Below, piece after piece: positions 46,965-57,867 of a stretch of 64,000 nt of DNA (positions are counted from its first letter, which is position 1; every line of letters begins with the position of its first letter). The position numbers and the translations under genes were made by a program. A model generated the notes under the pieces. That model was not told where the DNA came from, made no database searches, and worked only from the letters and a program-made list of their open reading frames with translations. Where the stretch lies: NCBI GenBank assembly GCA_027924585.1, contig BSBM01000994.1:6641001-6705000 (forward strand). Direction: 5' to 3'. This DNA comes from Larix kaempferi. Lineage: Eukaryota; Streptophyta; Pinopsida; Pinales; Pinaceae.

Positions 46965-47609
46965 CTAGGATCGTATGTTCATGACCTGCCAAAATGTGAT
47001 CTCAAAAATCTAGTTAGTAAGTGGTGACAAAATTTCTCAATGACATAATAAATGATCAATACAAAATCTATATTGGTCCATCAATAAAGAAACTAAGTCA
47101 TACTGGTTCAATGCTTTGAGAATCTTGTGAAAATTTGAAATATCTAGGGTAGAATCGCCTCACCAAGACCTGCAAGTATTAGTGATTAAATAGGACCGTT
47201 TAAGAACAATTTGAAACTATAGACTTTTTCAAAAAGTGGGTAAAAATTAAACTCACTTTTACATAACTAGTTTCAAAATAGAAAATCAAATATCACAATT
47301 GAGAATTTGAGAGCGAGAATTGGAGCAAACCCTTGATCTTCTTCCACTCATTACGATCAAACCGGAGTACCAATCAACCTTTTGCTTCCACCAAGTAAGT
47401 TCAATCCTCCCAAACTTGCATTTCCATGTCTTTTTTGTCAATTTTTATGGTAAAAAAACCCTATTTTGGCAATACTCACAACGTGCTCTGCATGTACACT
47501 ACTCTTCATGAAGAACAACAACGTTCTAAACGTGCCTGTCTAGTGTAAAGAGCAGCATACACCCCTGAAAGTGGCCAAAAACTTGAAAAAATGCTAAAAA
47601 TTGACTGTG
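46965..47609. other. element B sequence between 3' region and PMD-like gene
   Basis: No clear coding frame. The last ~30 bases before 47621 resemble an intron end, so earlier exons of the PMD-like gene may lie here, but none is readable. Confidence 0.35.
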
Positions 47610-48862
47610 TTTTGGGCAGGATGGTGTTGGTATGGAGGGAAAGAGAACATGAAGATATGGACCGAGAAGCATTGCAAGATCCAACCACTCTTCATTCACT
47701 CAGAAGGTGTGGATTACTAAAATTCTATAGAACAGTCAACATGCGGGCCCAAGTCTGTTTGCTAGAAAGACTTGTCCGATACTGGGATGCAAATGCCATG
47801 GTTTTTATATCCGAGGTGAGATACTGGAGCTCACCGTAGATGACATTTACTTCATCATGGGTCTCTCTCGTAGAGGAGATTTGGTGAATCTAAAAGGGTC
47901 TTCTAGCAAAGTGGGTGCATTAACAGTGCAAGAATATATCAATGCATACTGTGTACCAGGAAGTAAGAAATGTGGTAGTGAAGTTCTCATCTCTACCGTT
48001 GTGAGCTTCCCTCTTCGAGTTATTATGAGTGTTCTCAACCGAATGGGGGGAAGTGCCTCACAACATCTTGCCTCGATGCACTACATGAATATAGGTGTTG
48101 AATTATTGCAAGGGCATGTTTATGATTGGTGTTCTAGTCTGTTGGAGAACATGAAACTTCAACTCTCGGGGTGTAAGACTGGGAGGATGAAGAACTTCGG
48201 ATATGGAAGCATACTTTTAACCTTCTTCTTTGAGAGGGTACCTGCTATCAGTTTGGGCATGCCATTGCCCCCTGTCAACCCTCGCGAGCCAATGCTGGCC
48301 CATTGGGGTGAGATCTTCCTCCACCAAGGTGGTAGCGAGAGCAACCTATGTTACCAAGAGGATGACTTCTAGGGTTGGTGGGAACGGCAGGTGCCAGCTC
48401 TCGAACAGTTTCTGTATGCAGGCCTAGATTTTCGTCATGATCCAGAGCTGATACTTCCTTCAGGGGCAGCCTGGGGAGATATGGGTATGTTTATGTTTTT
48501 TGAAAGAATATATTTTTTTTTCAAAATTATGCATATATTATTTTTATGATGAGTTCGAAATACTGAAACAAAGTGTCAAATGCAGATGTTGGACTAGTGC
48601 GCCCTGAAGGACACCCATATACCTTTTCCTGAGACCAGTAGAAGTGGGTGCAGCTGATGCCACTCTGGGGGCCATAGAGAGGAATATGGGTGGGTTGACC
48701 CATGATATTCCTACATATCGTATTGAGTGGATGCCAGTTGATATGCAGGAGGATGTAGTAGGTTTTCCCCCAGCCTGGATTAGGTTGCCGCGGAAAGTGG
48801 CTAGGATGGTCATATCCTATCGGGAGGCAGCAGAGGCAGATGAGGCCCCACCTTCTCCATAG
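47610..48862 (+). pseudogene. plant-mobile-domain-like gene, antisense to element B, broken
   Basis: Reads MVLVWREREHEDMDREALQD from 47621, preceded by an acceptor-like TTTTGGGCAG, then ERLVRYWDANAMVFI, a frame break at about 47812, and GEILELTVDDIYFIMGLSRRGD, which has the GE(x)TLEDV(x)3LGLP pattern of the plant mobile domain found in MAIN/MAIL-type proteins and transposons. It continues VQEYINAYCVPG, LYDWC-like VYDWCSSLLENM and KNFGYGSILLTFFFERVP to a TAG at about 48370, then GWWERQVPALEQFLYAG. A GT...TGCAG intron fits 48485-48585. The last exon has a one-base break at about 48630 and ends with PSP at 48862. It lies in the 3' region of element B, antisense to it, like extra antisense ORFs described in Tat elements such as Grande. 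Confidence 0.6.
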
Positions 48863-49019
48863 GAGAAGGATATTTTATGTATATTTTGAGGCCATCGAGC
48901 CCAATTTTGTATTTTATGACTCTGTGACAGACTTGTGATCCAAACTCATATTATTTTTTAATACAGTATCGGATATATATACAGTATCGGTTATCTACAT
49001 GTGTGTTATTGTGTTTTAT
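48863..49019. other. element B sequence flanking the element A insertion
   Basis: Short AT-rich stretch with ACAGTATCGG repeated twice, ending in the target site TTTAT (49015-49019). Confidence 0.5.
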
Positions 49020-49949
49020 TGTATTGGAGAAAAGTCACTATGGCTTGGGAATCCCACAACAGACAAATGACTTCTAGAAATCTACTCCATTCTCAAAGAA
49101 ATGCTATTATAAATGACAATGTTAAGATAATGGAGAAATGTAACCAACCTTGATCCAAACGTTTGATGTAGATCCCCGTTGGAGCTTTCAATCCATGCAC
49201 TTGTAATCTGCAAATTAGTCTTGACAGCCAATATCCAACAAGTACATATAATATATAATTGACATTAGCATCATCAATAACAATGGTCCATAATATCACA
49301 AGCAAATATAACCCAATGTATAATAAACAACATTCACACCATGAATGGATGAGAATATGAGCATTTCTATTAATGAACAAGAAGAAGTACAAAGTGATAC
49401 GACCTCTTGCCGGCAACCAATCTGAACCAAGATCTAGATCAATCCACTTGTGCCTCCACCACTTCAATCCTCCATGAATGGCAAACTCAAACTAGAAAGG
49501 AGTTTGGAAGGTGAACACAAATGGTCCACAACTACAAGGATCAATGAGTGCAGACTCAAGATAGGGAAAAAATCCACTAGAGTTCTCTTGCTATTCTCTT
49601 CTTCCTCCCATCCATAAGCCATATGTGCTCAATATATAGTCCTCTCAAAGGTAGGTGAAAGGACACATCGAGACGTTACTTGGGCAGATGGAGAGCCAAA
49701 GGTCACCCAATGACCGCTTTTTGGGAGTAAAAAGTAATAAATTAGTATTTTTACCATTTTACTAGATACCCGCGGACTATAGTGATGCAACTCGGGGGTA
49801 TGCATGCTATAGTGATGCAACATGCAGGTAGGAACAAAAATGGGGCAAAATAGTATCTATGAAGGATATAAGTGGATCTGAGTCACTGAAATGGATCCTA
49901 TAGTCCAAATAATGCTGATGCTCATAGGGTGGAAGATTACGATGTAACA
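49020..49949 (-). repeat. element A 3' LTR
   Basis: 930 bp. Two copies of the CTATAGTGATGCAAC unit (49776-49830). The purine tract at 49950-49963 (minus-strand CATTAGGGGGCGTC) abuts it. Confidence 0.92.
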
Positions 49950-49963
49950 GACGCCCCCTAATG
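49950..49963 (-). promoter_or_regulatory. element A polypurine tract
   Basis: The minus strand reads CATTAGGGGGCGTC immediately before the 3' LTR. The same sequence context recurs at 45084-45100 in element B. Confidence 0.65.
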
Positions 49964-51921
49964 TGTGAGGTCAGAGACTGATACTACGATGGATGAAATA
50001 CATTATAAAACTCAGAAGTGGAGTGATAGAGACACAAGTGGAAAGAGCAGGTCACTCGTCATAATACAATAGTATCTCTGAACACATGTCGGTATAGTAC
50101 AACAATCTGATACAATGGCCATGAAATAGGCAGTATATAATGGATACAAGTCATAAGTGATCATAGCCATGATCCCTCTACAATAAGATATGGTTTCCTA
50201 CTGAAAAGGAAACAACTGGTGCAAACTGGAGGTACAAACTGCTGCAATCTAAGAGGTGATATCTCAGATGTAAAGTCAAAGTCATATGTAGCATACTGAA
50301 TGCCACAATCGCCTGGGGTCTTCTACACAAGTCTTCGATGGTGCAAGTCCCATCAAGTGAATAAAGGAGTTGGGGTCGAACCTGATGAGACATCGTCTGA
50401 TTACCGGTCAATGATGTATACCATTGACAGACGCGAGATGACCCACCAATAATGAAAATGGGCATCAAGGCATAGAGCACAATCATCAGAGTGTGAATAA
50501 ATGGGTTGAAGTCGAACACTAGGATGAATCCATCGATTAGGGGACATTGACGTATTCCCAAAACTTTCGATGGCGAGAGAACCTACCACTAATGACTGCA
50601 AGCCTCAAGGTACTCGAATGAACTCTAAGCCTCAAGTCCCGGAATAAATGAGTTGAAGTCGACGGAATGAGACTCACTGGAAGGATGGCATTAAGGCATC
50701 CCCCATCAACCAGTATGAGGTACCAGCAATGCTGAAAGACTTGGAAGATCTTAGGTGAAACGGACTGACTCAATAAGGATGGCCGACATGCAATAGTCAA
50801 GAGGTCTGAGGAGTGGCTGACACTGGTTCAGGACTTCCTTTGAACAAGAGCATGAGCAGATGGATAGACTCAGGCAGCATAGACTTGACATAAATTGTGC
50901 AATGCAGGAGGCATTACAAAGGGCTCCATAATGATTGGAAGCTTAACCAATCGTTGGAGAAAACTGAGAAACAAGTACAACTCCTAAGGCCCAACTAAAG
51001 GCCTGAATCATAATGTACAGAGTGGAATGAATGCTCTGTTCAAAGGCGACACAACAACTACCAACAAGAAATAGTGACGATAATCTCATCCGTCTTTTTG
51101 GAATATTTGATTTTTTTGGTCTTTTTCATATTTGGGAAAAGCTTGAAAAAGAATAAAATTGCTTATAATACAACAAGTAAGGGAACGAGTGTCAAATAGC
51201 TAGCAAACTAGTCCCAAGTAGTGGAACATACCTATGCTCAATGCAAGGAAATGTGTGCAGGATGTGGACACTCGGGGGTATGTTCCCTCAGGGTCAAAGG
51301 GTCATCAAATTGTGGAGGGAAAATATATAAGCTCTGCAAGGCTCGACAGGGAAAAGTGCTCAGGCACTAGGCTAACAATTTAGTAAGCGGGAGCCGACAC
51401 AAGGCTCAAGCAGCAAGCAGGATGATGCAATGTAATCACAAGATGATATAAAAGGGAAGTCCTTTTTCATAAAGTTAGTCTCCTCACCCAAAAAAGTGTA
51501 AAACAATGAGAGAAGAACTCTTCTAGTCACATATGACTAGAGTATACCTTTTTCGTAATTAATCCACAAAGGTCCGGAAAAAGGGTAAACTTATACCTAA
51601 GTGGATGTTGCTTCAAATCCTTTAATGAGTTTGAAATAACAAGTATACTCGGCAATCTTGTTTGATTTTGAAAAAGTCTAACAAGGGCTTAAAAAAGACT
51701 TTATAAAAATCTTTTCTGTAAAGGTTTAACGAGCCCGAAAAAGTAAACTCGTGACCTCCATACTGTTTTTAACGAGATCAAAGGAGATATGGAAGAATGC
51801 TCGTAATGAGAGCAGACGAGTGTCAGGGATATGCGAGACTAGTTGCAAGCACATGGGACAAAGCTAGGCATAATGCAAGGAACATGAGCAAGATAAGGAC
51901 ACCCAAGGGGTGTCTGCAAAT
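49964..51921 (-). other. element A non-coding 3' region, ~2 kb
   Basis: No coding frame. Shares several blocks with 45084-46964 in element B (for example 50399-50421 with 45534-45556, and 51500-51590 with 46752-46845). This is where RT, RNase H and integrase would end in an autonomous element; none is detectable. Confidence 0.7.
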
Positions 51922-52890
51922 TCAAATAGTAATATGTTCAAATGCATCATAACAATGGGGAGGCCTAAACCTATATGCAAGGTTCCGAATATGCCTGCTA
52001 TGACCGAAGCAAATGTCAAAAAGGACCGGATAAGTCCAGCTAAGAATCCTGTCTCCAAGAAACATAAGTACCAAGATCATCTCTAAAACGTATGTAAAGA
52101 AAAATCTGATACAAGTCACTGCGGTAGAAACATTTTCAACTTCACTATTGTTAACCTTAGAGATAACACAGGTAGAGCTAACCACTAAAGGTGCCATAGT
52201 ACCAATACCTGAGGGATCAAAATGAAGAGCAAAGCTGAAGGATGTGAAGGAATCTGCAGTGGCAAATTCATCATCACAATAGTTGGAAATTCTAGAAATA
52301 GAATCAAACTCTTCAGGAGCATCGGTTTGCGGATCTATAGGAGAGCTCAAAGACTCATCAGACTCAAACGTCAAATCAGGCCTGGATGAGACTGTGAATG
52401 GATCCAAATTCAAATGGATGGCAGGTTGTATTATAGACTCATATTTTTCAATAATATCAAGAGTAGGAGGGGAATGAGATCTACGATAAATATCCCCCCA
52501 CGGCTCATCGTTATCATGCATGGACTCGATAAAATATTCATCCGAAGGTAGAGTACCATCAAGGCATTCGTGTGAACAAGACGAGTTGGCTGCCCAAACT
52601 GACAGCGTAACGGGATCTTCTTCAACTGTCTGGGAAGAAGAGAGATATGGATATGCAGTGGTTTGTTGGATATGATCGTAAGTGAGCTCCGCTACAAATA
52701 AAGGCATAGACATCCCGACATGCGCAATGTCTCCAGACTTGGAACTCATGGACGGTAAAGTCCACGGATCATCTAAATAAGAGGTCCGGAATAACATATT
52801 ATTCGAAGGAGGAAACACATTGTCGGTAATGGTTCCAATTAAATTCACAGGTGTAGAATGGTTAAAAGTTCCCATCAATGAGGGGTACAT
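51922..52890 (-). CDS. element A post-protease linker ORF with hydrophobic tail
   Basis: 322 codons in the protease frame after one TAG. The acidic, Ser/Thr/Pro-rich linker has LPSDEYFIESMHDNDEPWGD and RRSHSPPTLDIIEKYESII, the block that in Tat elements precedes RT. Instead of RT, the frame continues through DPQTDAPEEFDSISRISNYC into a hydrophobic stretch at about residues 257-295 (TCIRFFFTYVLEMILVLMFLG, then SWTYPVLFDICFG) and a basic end (HSRHIRNLAYRFRPPH). The hydrophobic part could be one or two membrane segments or chance reading past the point where RT was lost. Confidence 0.5.
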   Translation of the reverse strand: MYPSLMGTFNHSTPVNLIGTITDNVFPPSNNMLFRTSYLDDPWTLPSMSSKSGDIAHVGMSMPLFVAELTYDHIQQTTAYPYLSSSQTVEEDPVTLSVWAANSSCSHECLDGTLPSDEYFIESMHDNDEPWGDIYRRSHSPPTLDIIEKYESIIQPAIHLNLDPFTVSSRPDLTFESDESLSSPIDPQTDAPEEFDSISRISNYCDDEFATADSFTSFSFALHFDPSGIGTMAPLVVSSTCVISKVNNSEVENVSTAVTCIRFFFTYVLEMILVLMFLGDRILSWTYPVLFDICFGHSRHIRNLAYRFRPPHCYDAFEHITI

Positions 52891-52917
52891 TCCAACACCT
52901 ATGTTCCTAGTTGCCAG

Positions 52918-53514
52918 CTAAGAATTAGAAACTTGCAAGACTACGAATCCCGTGGATGCTATGGAAGGAGTGCCAACATAATCCAGCTGATCAATCGTCA
53001 CAATCTTGCCTTCATGGGGAAAGCAGATAACTCTAAATACAGTAGACGCGACAACCTTCATAGTGTACATCCAGTTCCGACCTAGTAAAAGGTTGTAGTC
53101 GATGGGCACATCAACCACTTCGACTTCAATAGGCATAGACTTACCTCCCAAGGATACAACAAGGGAAGGGATAATTCCATGTGGTGTAAAAGATCTACCT
53201 TCAAATGCAGTGAGTGTAGCTCTAGACGCGAGTAGAGGAGGAGAGCCAAGAGATTTCCAACAAGCTAACGACATTACTGACGCGGAGGCACCTTCATCAA
53301 CCATAGTAAATTTGACGAAGCTATTAAGGCAAACCACATGGATTTGAAAAGCCACGTGGTAAGGTAAGTGAGGTTGGACATAAGTAGTATCAAACTTGAT
53401 AACACTAGGATTTCCCCCATCCTGAACTCCTAACGCACTCAAAAGGGCATGCTTCTGAGAAGGACAAGCTTGCAAAACTTCAAGAGCTGACATGGCACAC
53501 AGAGTTTGGCCCAA
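52918..53514 (-). pseudogene. element A aspartic protease
   Basis: 198 codons: ALEVLQACPSQKHALLSALG, then the active site FTMVDEGASASVMSLACW, TAFEGRSFTPHGIIPS, VEVVDVPIDYNLLLGRNWMY (the flap/second-half LLGRxW motif) and FPHEGKIVTIDQLDYVG. The active site reads Asp-Glu-Gly-Ala rather than Asp-Ser/Thr-Gly-Ala; element B has the same DEG, so it is a family trait and not decay. Ends at an in-frame TAG (52918-52920) before the linker. Confidence 0.85.
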
Positions 53515-53713
53515 ATTCTATGATGGAGTAGTTCTGGGCTGCTCGAGCATTAGGATTATGCGTGGAGCGCTTGAGAACACCTTTCGGTATCCGCGGCATA
53601 ATGGAAGGCTTCTCGATATGCAAGGAATTGTTAGGAGGAGGGGGAGGCTCACTCCCCAATTTGGGTTGTGGTGCACCATAATCATGCTAACGAGTAGCAA
53701 CACAAACCTCCGA

Positions 53714-54328
53714 CTAAACCATATGCACACATCCATAACCACTAGTATTGGCAGAGGACGTTGCCATTTCATTAGTACCATAACCAATGGAGGGAGCATG
53801 CGAAACCATGTTTTGCTGATGAGGTAGGGGATCTTTCAACATAGCTGGGCTCTGTGCCAAATGCTTCGATGCTTCTTCAATTCGAGGACATAAGTGAGTA
53901 AGATGATCCTCCCCACAAAGCTTGCAAGGGAATTTCACCTTACGCCTAGGTTTACGATCCTCACCAACATTACCGCCTTCCTGAGGAGGGTTGGCATTCT
54001 CTTTACGAGGAGTATTACGATTGCTATTGTTATTACTTCCATTGTTTCCAACCCCATAATTATTTCTCCCCTTTTTCTTACCACCAAGTTGCTGGTTACC
54101 CGACGGTTTCGTTGATTGCACATTGTGTACATTAGACGATGGAGTGGAAGTGGACATGGTGTGAACCTGTCCGGGAGCAGACTGGTTTAGCGACAAATTT
54201 TTCATTTGATTAGCTACCAAGTTTACAAGGTGAGTGCATGCAGACCCCACGATGCCATCGGCATGTGGTCCAGGAAATGACGTGGGCTCATGTCTTGTCC
54301 TCGGTGCATCAGGAATAATGTCATACAA
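53714..54328 (-). pseudogene. gag: element A gag C-terminus with intact zinc knuckle
   Basis: Reads MYDIIPDAPRTRHEPTSFPG, a conserved post-capsid block, then LVANQMKNLSLNQ, a basic Lys/Asn-rich region (GKKKGRNNYG, RKPRRKVKFPC) and the knuckle CKLCGEDHLTHLC, a complete CX2CX3HX4C set. Ends with MLKDPLPHQQNMVSH and a Ser/Gly-rich tail. Same protein as the preceding gag frame, displaced by a frameshift near 54440 and a stop near 54363. Confidence 0.82.
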
Positions 54329-54440
54329 AATGCCAGACTGAGAATAAAGTAGATCTAACTGCTAGACTTTCAAGATAGCTTGTTCCTCAGTCATAATGCC
54401 GAACATTGAAACATCCTTAGCAATGTATGGGAGTAAATAC

Positions 54441-56264
54441 TTAAGGAACCATTCCAACAAGAATTCTGGAGGAATGTTGGCTTTCACTAATCTCTTCTGC
54501 TAACGCCACTCTTGAATGTGGTAAAAAATATGTGGCCTTATTCTGACGAAAGGTCGACAACAACTCAGTACCAATATCATAATGAACCGGCAACTGGAAA
54601 TGGTCTAAGACAACCAAAGAAATCTCGTTGAATCCCCTATAGGTGTTTCCAGGCAACTCCACATACCACTTCGTGGCTGCCCCTGTGAGGGTGCGTTGAA
54701 ATAGTCGTAATATAATGGAATCATGATTCAAAGAGTTGGAGGAGCACCAAAGGTGAAACGTCGTGACATGATCTCCTGGGTCCTCACCACCTTTCCCCTC
54801 AAACTTTGGAATGTCCAAAGGAAGCTTGGTAGGGACCAGGGGCCAAGTAGGGTCATGATACACTGGATCATTCATGAGCTTTGAAAGATCTGGGAGATTC
54901 AAGCATGCAAGGAACGAGAGTTGAGGCTGGAAAGCTTGATTATAAGCTCCCATAAAAGGTTGATTAAACGGAGCTGTGTTATAAGATGGACCAAAAGCTT
55001 GACCATGAGGATTAAACTGCTGATAATGAGGACCTGATGGTCCATAAGCTTGCCCATGGCCATAAGATTGATAATCTCCTCCTGCCTGACCCATTTGAGA
55101 GTAAGCAGGTATATGCGCGTTTTGGGCACCATATTAGGGTGGTGGGTGATACTGGTGGCCAGCACCGGCTGTGTTGTAGTACGGGTTGCCACCATGAGTA
55201 TGGGGCATGTATGTATTGTTCATAGCAGGAACCGTGTTGTAATGACCGTAATGGTATGGTATGTTCCCACCCCCAGCATTAGGATTAGCTTGAGCAGTCG
55301 TGTGATGACCATAAGCATGATAAGTATTCCCATCCCCAACATTGGTGTTACTAGTAGCAAGGATGGTGGTGTGATGTCCATGTGGATAGGAGATATTCCC
55401 ACCCCCTACATTAGCATTACTAGTGGTGGCGATGGACGCAAAAGTATGTGGTATGTGTCCACCCCCATGGTTGGGAGGAACATTATCATTCGTAAAAGTA
55501 GTCCTGGGTTGACAAGTAGCGACACGTGTATTAGGTGGTGGATGGCGAGTTGTGTTCCGAACAACGTTTCGATTAGGTTGGGTAATCCTAGGAGGTAGTC
55601 GTCTTCCAATATTAGCATTATTAGGAAGAACATGACCAGTCCCCATACTATGTGTGTGGGTGGACAACGTAGTGCCCCCAGTGGGTATAATATGGCTAAC
55701 ACCATGACTGGTGCCAGCGTGACTACCAACCGTAGTGGAAGGTTCGACAGTACAATGACTAGGCATACCAAAAGAGAGTGTGGTGGGGTTGATCGTAGTG
55801 TCATTATGTGATTCAGGCATCTCGTATCTATAACTACGTGGAAACAAAGGAACAAAAGGCTCATCCTGTTCTTTGTCCTCGGGTAAGTACGAAATTTCGT
55901 AAAGATAATTATTCGGATTCAAAGGATCAAACAAATCTCGATCAAGTGGATTAGGCCAAATAGAACTAGGTTGAGTCTTAGGTGGATCACCTCCCCACTC
56001 CTCACGAGGAGTATGGGGATCGGAAGTATGGTAAAATATACCCAAAGGAGTCGAAGGTTTTTCCTCAGTATCAGGATGTGCAATCATGACGTCTTGGACG
56101 TAAGTCTCGTATGAATCCGAAGACTCAGAGGGAGCCCTCCGGCATCCTCTAGCAACACGGTGTGAAAACTCAAGTGGCTTTAAACCAGCCAAATGACGGG
56201 ACCAGCGGAGAGTAGGGCTCCACACCACGATATCTACGGAGAGAATATGTAACCAAAACGTCAC
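54441..56264 (-). pseudogene. gag: element A gag: low-complexity N-terminus and capsid domain
   Basis: One frame broken by a TAA at about 55133. The N-terminal part contains RGCRRAPSESSDSYETY, then a Gly/His/Asn-rich section with three ~23-residue repeats (SNANVGGGN ... YPHGHHTT; SNTNVGDGN ... YGHHTT; NPNAGGGN ... YGHYNT). After the stop comes a Gln/Tyr/Gly/Pro/Phe-rich section (SYGHGQAYGPSGPHYQQFNP, QAFGPSYNTAPFNQPF). The capsid domain follows: LPLDIPKFEGKGGEDPGDHV, FHLWCSSNSLNHDSIILRLF, RTLTGAATKWYVELPGN and DHFQLPVHYDIGTELLSTFR, typical of Tat gag. The frame ends at 54441; the continuation (EWFLKYLLPYIAKDV) is in another frame with a further stop. The start ATG is uncertain. Confidence 0.85.
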
Positions 56265-57867
56265 CTAAAGGCCAACTATCGATCAAAAACAGTAAATCAA
56301 AAGCACACACCTAGAGAAACTACAACCAAGAGTAGACAAACAGAGTGGCTAAATGAGCTCCTGACACTAGAGCCGCTATGTCTCGCCTAGGAGAGTCTTG
56401 AGACTCCCAAACTATAGCCAAAGGTAACAAAATCAGTTATAGAAACACCCAGGCTTCACTACGTCGACAAGGTCAAGGCCACTGCATGAATACAACTGTG
56501 CTGTCCAATCCCTATCTGACTCAGGACACAAACAATATGACCACTGCAAGTACCCTGTGCGGTACCTAGGTAAGGAAACTATGTTCACCACAATATAACC
56601 AATGCTCAGGGGGAAAGTCGCAGGTGGGATCCGTCGTATGGGCAGGGTAGCTAAGCTTAAAGCACAAGAGGACGAACCTCCGGTACCTCGAGATAGGAAC
56701 AAATCCTGGATATATCTCCCACGTTTAGTCGGTATCAGAGGGATATCTCCTCAACCAACCTCCCGTGACCTCATTCTTAACTCTGGATTGAGTAGAGCTT
56801 CCTGAGAACACCGATCTATACCATGGATTCCTCCACTCCCTGGCCAGACACCTAATGTTTCGTCTAGTAGTCTTGGATTGTTAACTCACAATGATCTATT
56901 CCAAGACTCTAAACCTATGCTAGTTGCTGTACCCTATAAATAAAATCAGTCTAATCAATTTTAAGATTAAGCGTTAATTTTAGTGGATGTGATTACTCAA
57001 GGGATATGATTGTGAAACTAGTGATGTGTAGACTCAATAGTATGCAAAATCATCCAATCCTAGACTCATCTATCTAATAAAACAATGTCACTAATATGCA
57101 AAATCAACCAACAATTCCGAAATAAAGATGCAAACTTTTATCTTTTCGATGCACAAGCATAACCTAAATGAAGGAAACAAGGACTCAATGCAAGATGCAG
57201 TACATGAAAGTAAAATATTTTTGTATTTTCACTTATAAACAAGAAGGAAAATTCAAAAAACTAAATGTATATTTTTGTATTTTTTCAATATATATGGAAT
57301 GAAAAAATGCAAGCAAAATCCTACTATTCAGTCCTTGAAGTGCCGAGAAGATCACTAAGACAACCCAGCAGATCCTAAACATCAAGACTCAGCCAAAGGA
57401 AAGAGCTCAAAAGGAAAAAACCAAGAGGCTAAATCCAAAGTTGGGTAAAAAACCAAGAAGGCTCAACCAAGAGAAATGAAGAGATCTGGTCACATCCAAG
57501 GCATGAAACAGTCAAGAAAGAGGCCAACAAAGACTTAGGAACCAACAAAGCCAACCTAGAAACAACCAATAGCCATAAACCAACAAAATCCGGAGTTGCA
57601 CATTAGTGTCGAAGGAATACGTGCGGGTACCCGCGAGTAGTAGTGTAAATAGAGGCGGGTATACGCGAGTTGAGCTAAGCTAGCCCGTGGGTGAGGAAAG
57701 GAAAATGGACAAATAAAGAGTCCAAGGGCTAAAAAAAGCAAGTTTTCTAGAGTGTATCTTAACAACCAATCAGTGACACAGAGCTTCGATAAACAACAAC
57801 TCTAATTATGGACTAATGCTCAAAAATTCCCAAACATGGATGTTTTCCACAGCGGAATTGCCATTTC
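56265..57867 (-). other. element A 5' leader, 1.6 kb
   Basis: Long non-coding stretch between the 5' LTR and gag. I could not match the sequence after the LTR (GAAATGGCAATTCCGC) to a known tRNA primer site. Confidence 0.55.

Noticed and set aside
55050-55598. 182-codon plus-strand ORF with Ile/Ser repeats
   Set aside because: Antisense shadow of the repetitive gag of element A.
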